Source: Metabacillus sediminilitoris
Lineage (GTDB): Bacteria > Bacillota > Bacilli > Bacillales > Bacillaceae
Direction: 5' to 3'
Length of the DNA: 64,000 nucleotides
Assembly (NCBI RefSeq): GCF_009720625.1
Contig: NZ_CP046266.1
Span: forward strand, 2,985,501-3,049,500
Part shown: positions 63,874 to 64,000 of the stretch, one piece after another
Layout of the letters: each line of letters opens with the position of its first letter
How positions within the stretch are numbered: position 1 is the first letter of the stretch
The notes under the pieces: model-generated
What the model saw: the letters and a program-made list of their open reading frames with translations, nothing else
What the model was told of the DNA's origin: nothing
Databases searched by the model: none
Program-made: the position numbers and the translations under genes

Positions 63874-64000
63874 TCATTCTCTGAAATTCTGCTGAACTGC
63901 TTGATCAAGGTCTATATTGGATATGTTGTCGTCCAATGAAATTTCCCACTCTTCTAGTAAATGGTGAATGCAAAAGGGCCAATGATGATTCTTCAAATCG
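63874..64000 (-). CDS. C-terminal end of an unknown protein, cut by the window edge
   Basis: The last 41 codons are visible: DLKNHHWPFCIHHLLEEWEI then SLDDNISNIDLDQAVQQNFR and E, with TGA at 63874-63876. The acidic tail with an HHWPFCIHH patch is coding-like. No family can be assigned from this fragment. Confidence 0.6.
   Translation of the reverse strand, partial: DLKNHHWPFCIHHLLEEWEISLDDNISNIDLDQAVQQNFRE

Overview
The window is chromosomal DNA from a low-GC, spore-forming member of the Bacillaceae. Evidence: A+T-rich sequence, strong AGGAGG-type ribosome sites, TTG/GTG starts, sporulation genes (spoVK, sirA, two spo0E-like genes, a gerA-type germinant receptor) and the miaA-hfq ... spoVK-hflX-ynbB-glnR-glnA ... 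lexA-yneA-yneB ... ynzC ... sirA-yneF ... ccdA-yneI-ccdC-yneK order known from Bacillus subtilis. The genus cannot be named from the sequence alone. No rRNA, tRNA, CRISPR array or intact transposase was seen.

Layout. 0-2.4 kb: a hybrid sensor kinase that runs off the left edge. 2.7-5.6 kb: a gene graveyard (circularly permuted ATP-grasp fragment, EEP-nuclease remnant, frameshifted M28 peptidase). 5.6-9.4 kb: YfcC-type carrier, M20 amidohydrolase and LysR regulator, probably uptake and hydrolysis of an amide or peptide-like substrate. 9.4-14.9 kb: SelO remnant, Nudix, DUF454, ASCH, a DUF2269-like protein, a small FbpA-family protein behind a perfect CcpA (cre) site, and a GH18 glycosidase. 15.0-21.4 kb: six overlapping genes (ketoacyl synthase III, ATP-grasp ligase, NAD-dependent epimerase/reductase, metallo-beta-lactamase-fold hydrolase, F390-synthetase-like adenylating enzyme, GNAT/FemAB-like transferase) that look like a compact biosynthetic operon for an unknown acyl-derived metabolite. 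This is the best candidate here for an undescribed system. 21.5-25.4 kb: DUF3231, a glutamate-synthase-like flavoprotein and YqjF. 25.4-31.0 kb: a germinant receptor operon, A-C-D-B-B, with two B subunits. 31-36 kb: DUF3891, a candidate small RNA with its own promoter and terminator, and the yneK/ccdC/yneI/ccdA/ynzD core block.

36-40.7 kb: accessory genes lying between yneF and a 74-bp copy of the yneF 3' end, then yneF, sirA and ynzC. 41-46 kb: a hydroxy-acid module (glycerate kinase, KdgT-type permease, LarA-type racemase, CdaR regulator, cre site) lodged between yneB and ynzC. 46-48 kb: yneB, yneA and lexA with three SOS boxes. 48-51 kb: a pentapeptide-repeat protein, YdbC, and a decayed metallopeptidase. 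The last two lie beside glnA and are bracketed by a copy of the glnA 3' end. 51-60 kb: glnA-glnR, ynbB, hflX, spoVK, hfq, miaA. 60-64 kb: small membrane proteins, an MFS carrier, a Spo0E-like protein, a long AT-rich gap, a 33-residue Cys-pair mini-gene and a gene cut by the right edge.

Two themes stand out. The conserved backbone is repeatedly interrupted by accessory DNA, twice next to duplicated gene 3' ends, which is a footprint of old site-specific integrations. Many of the accessory genes are decaying, and at least nine pseudogenes or fragments are recognisable.
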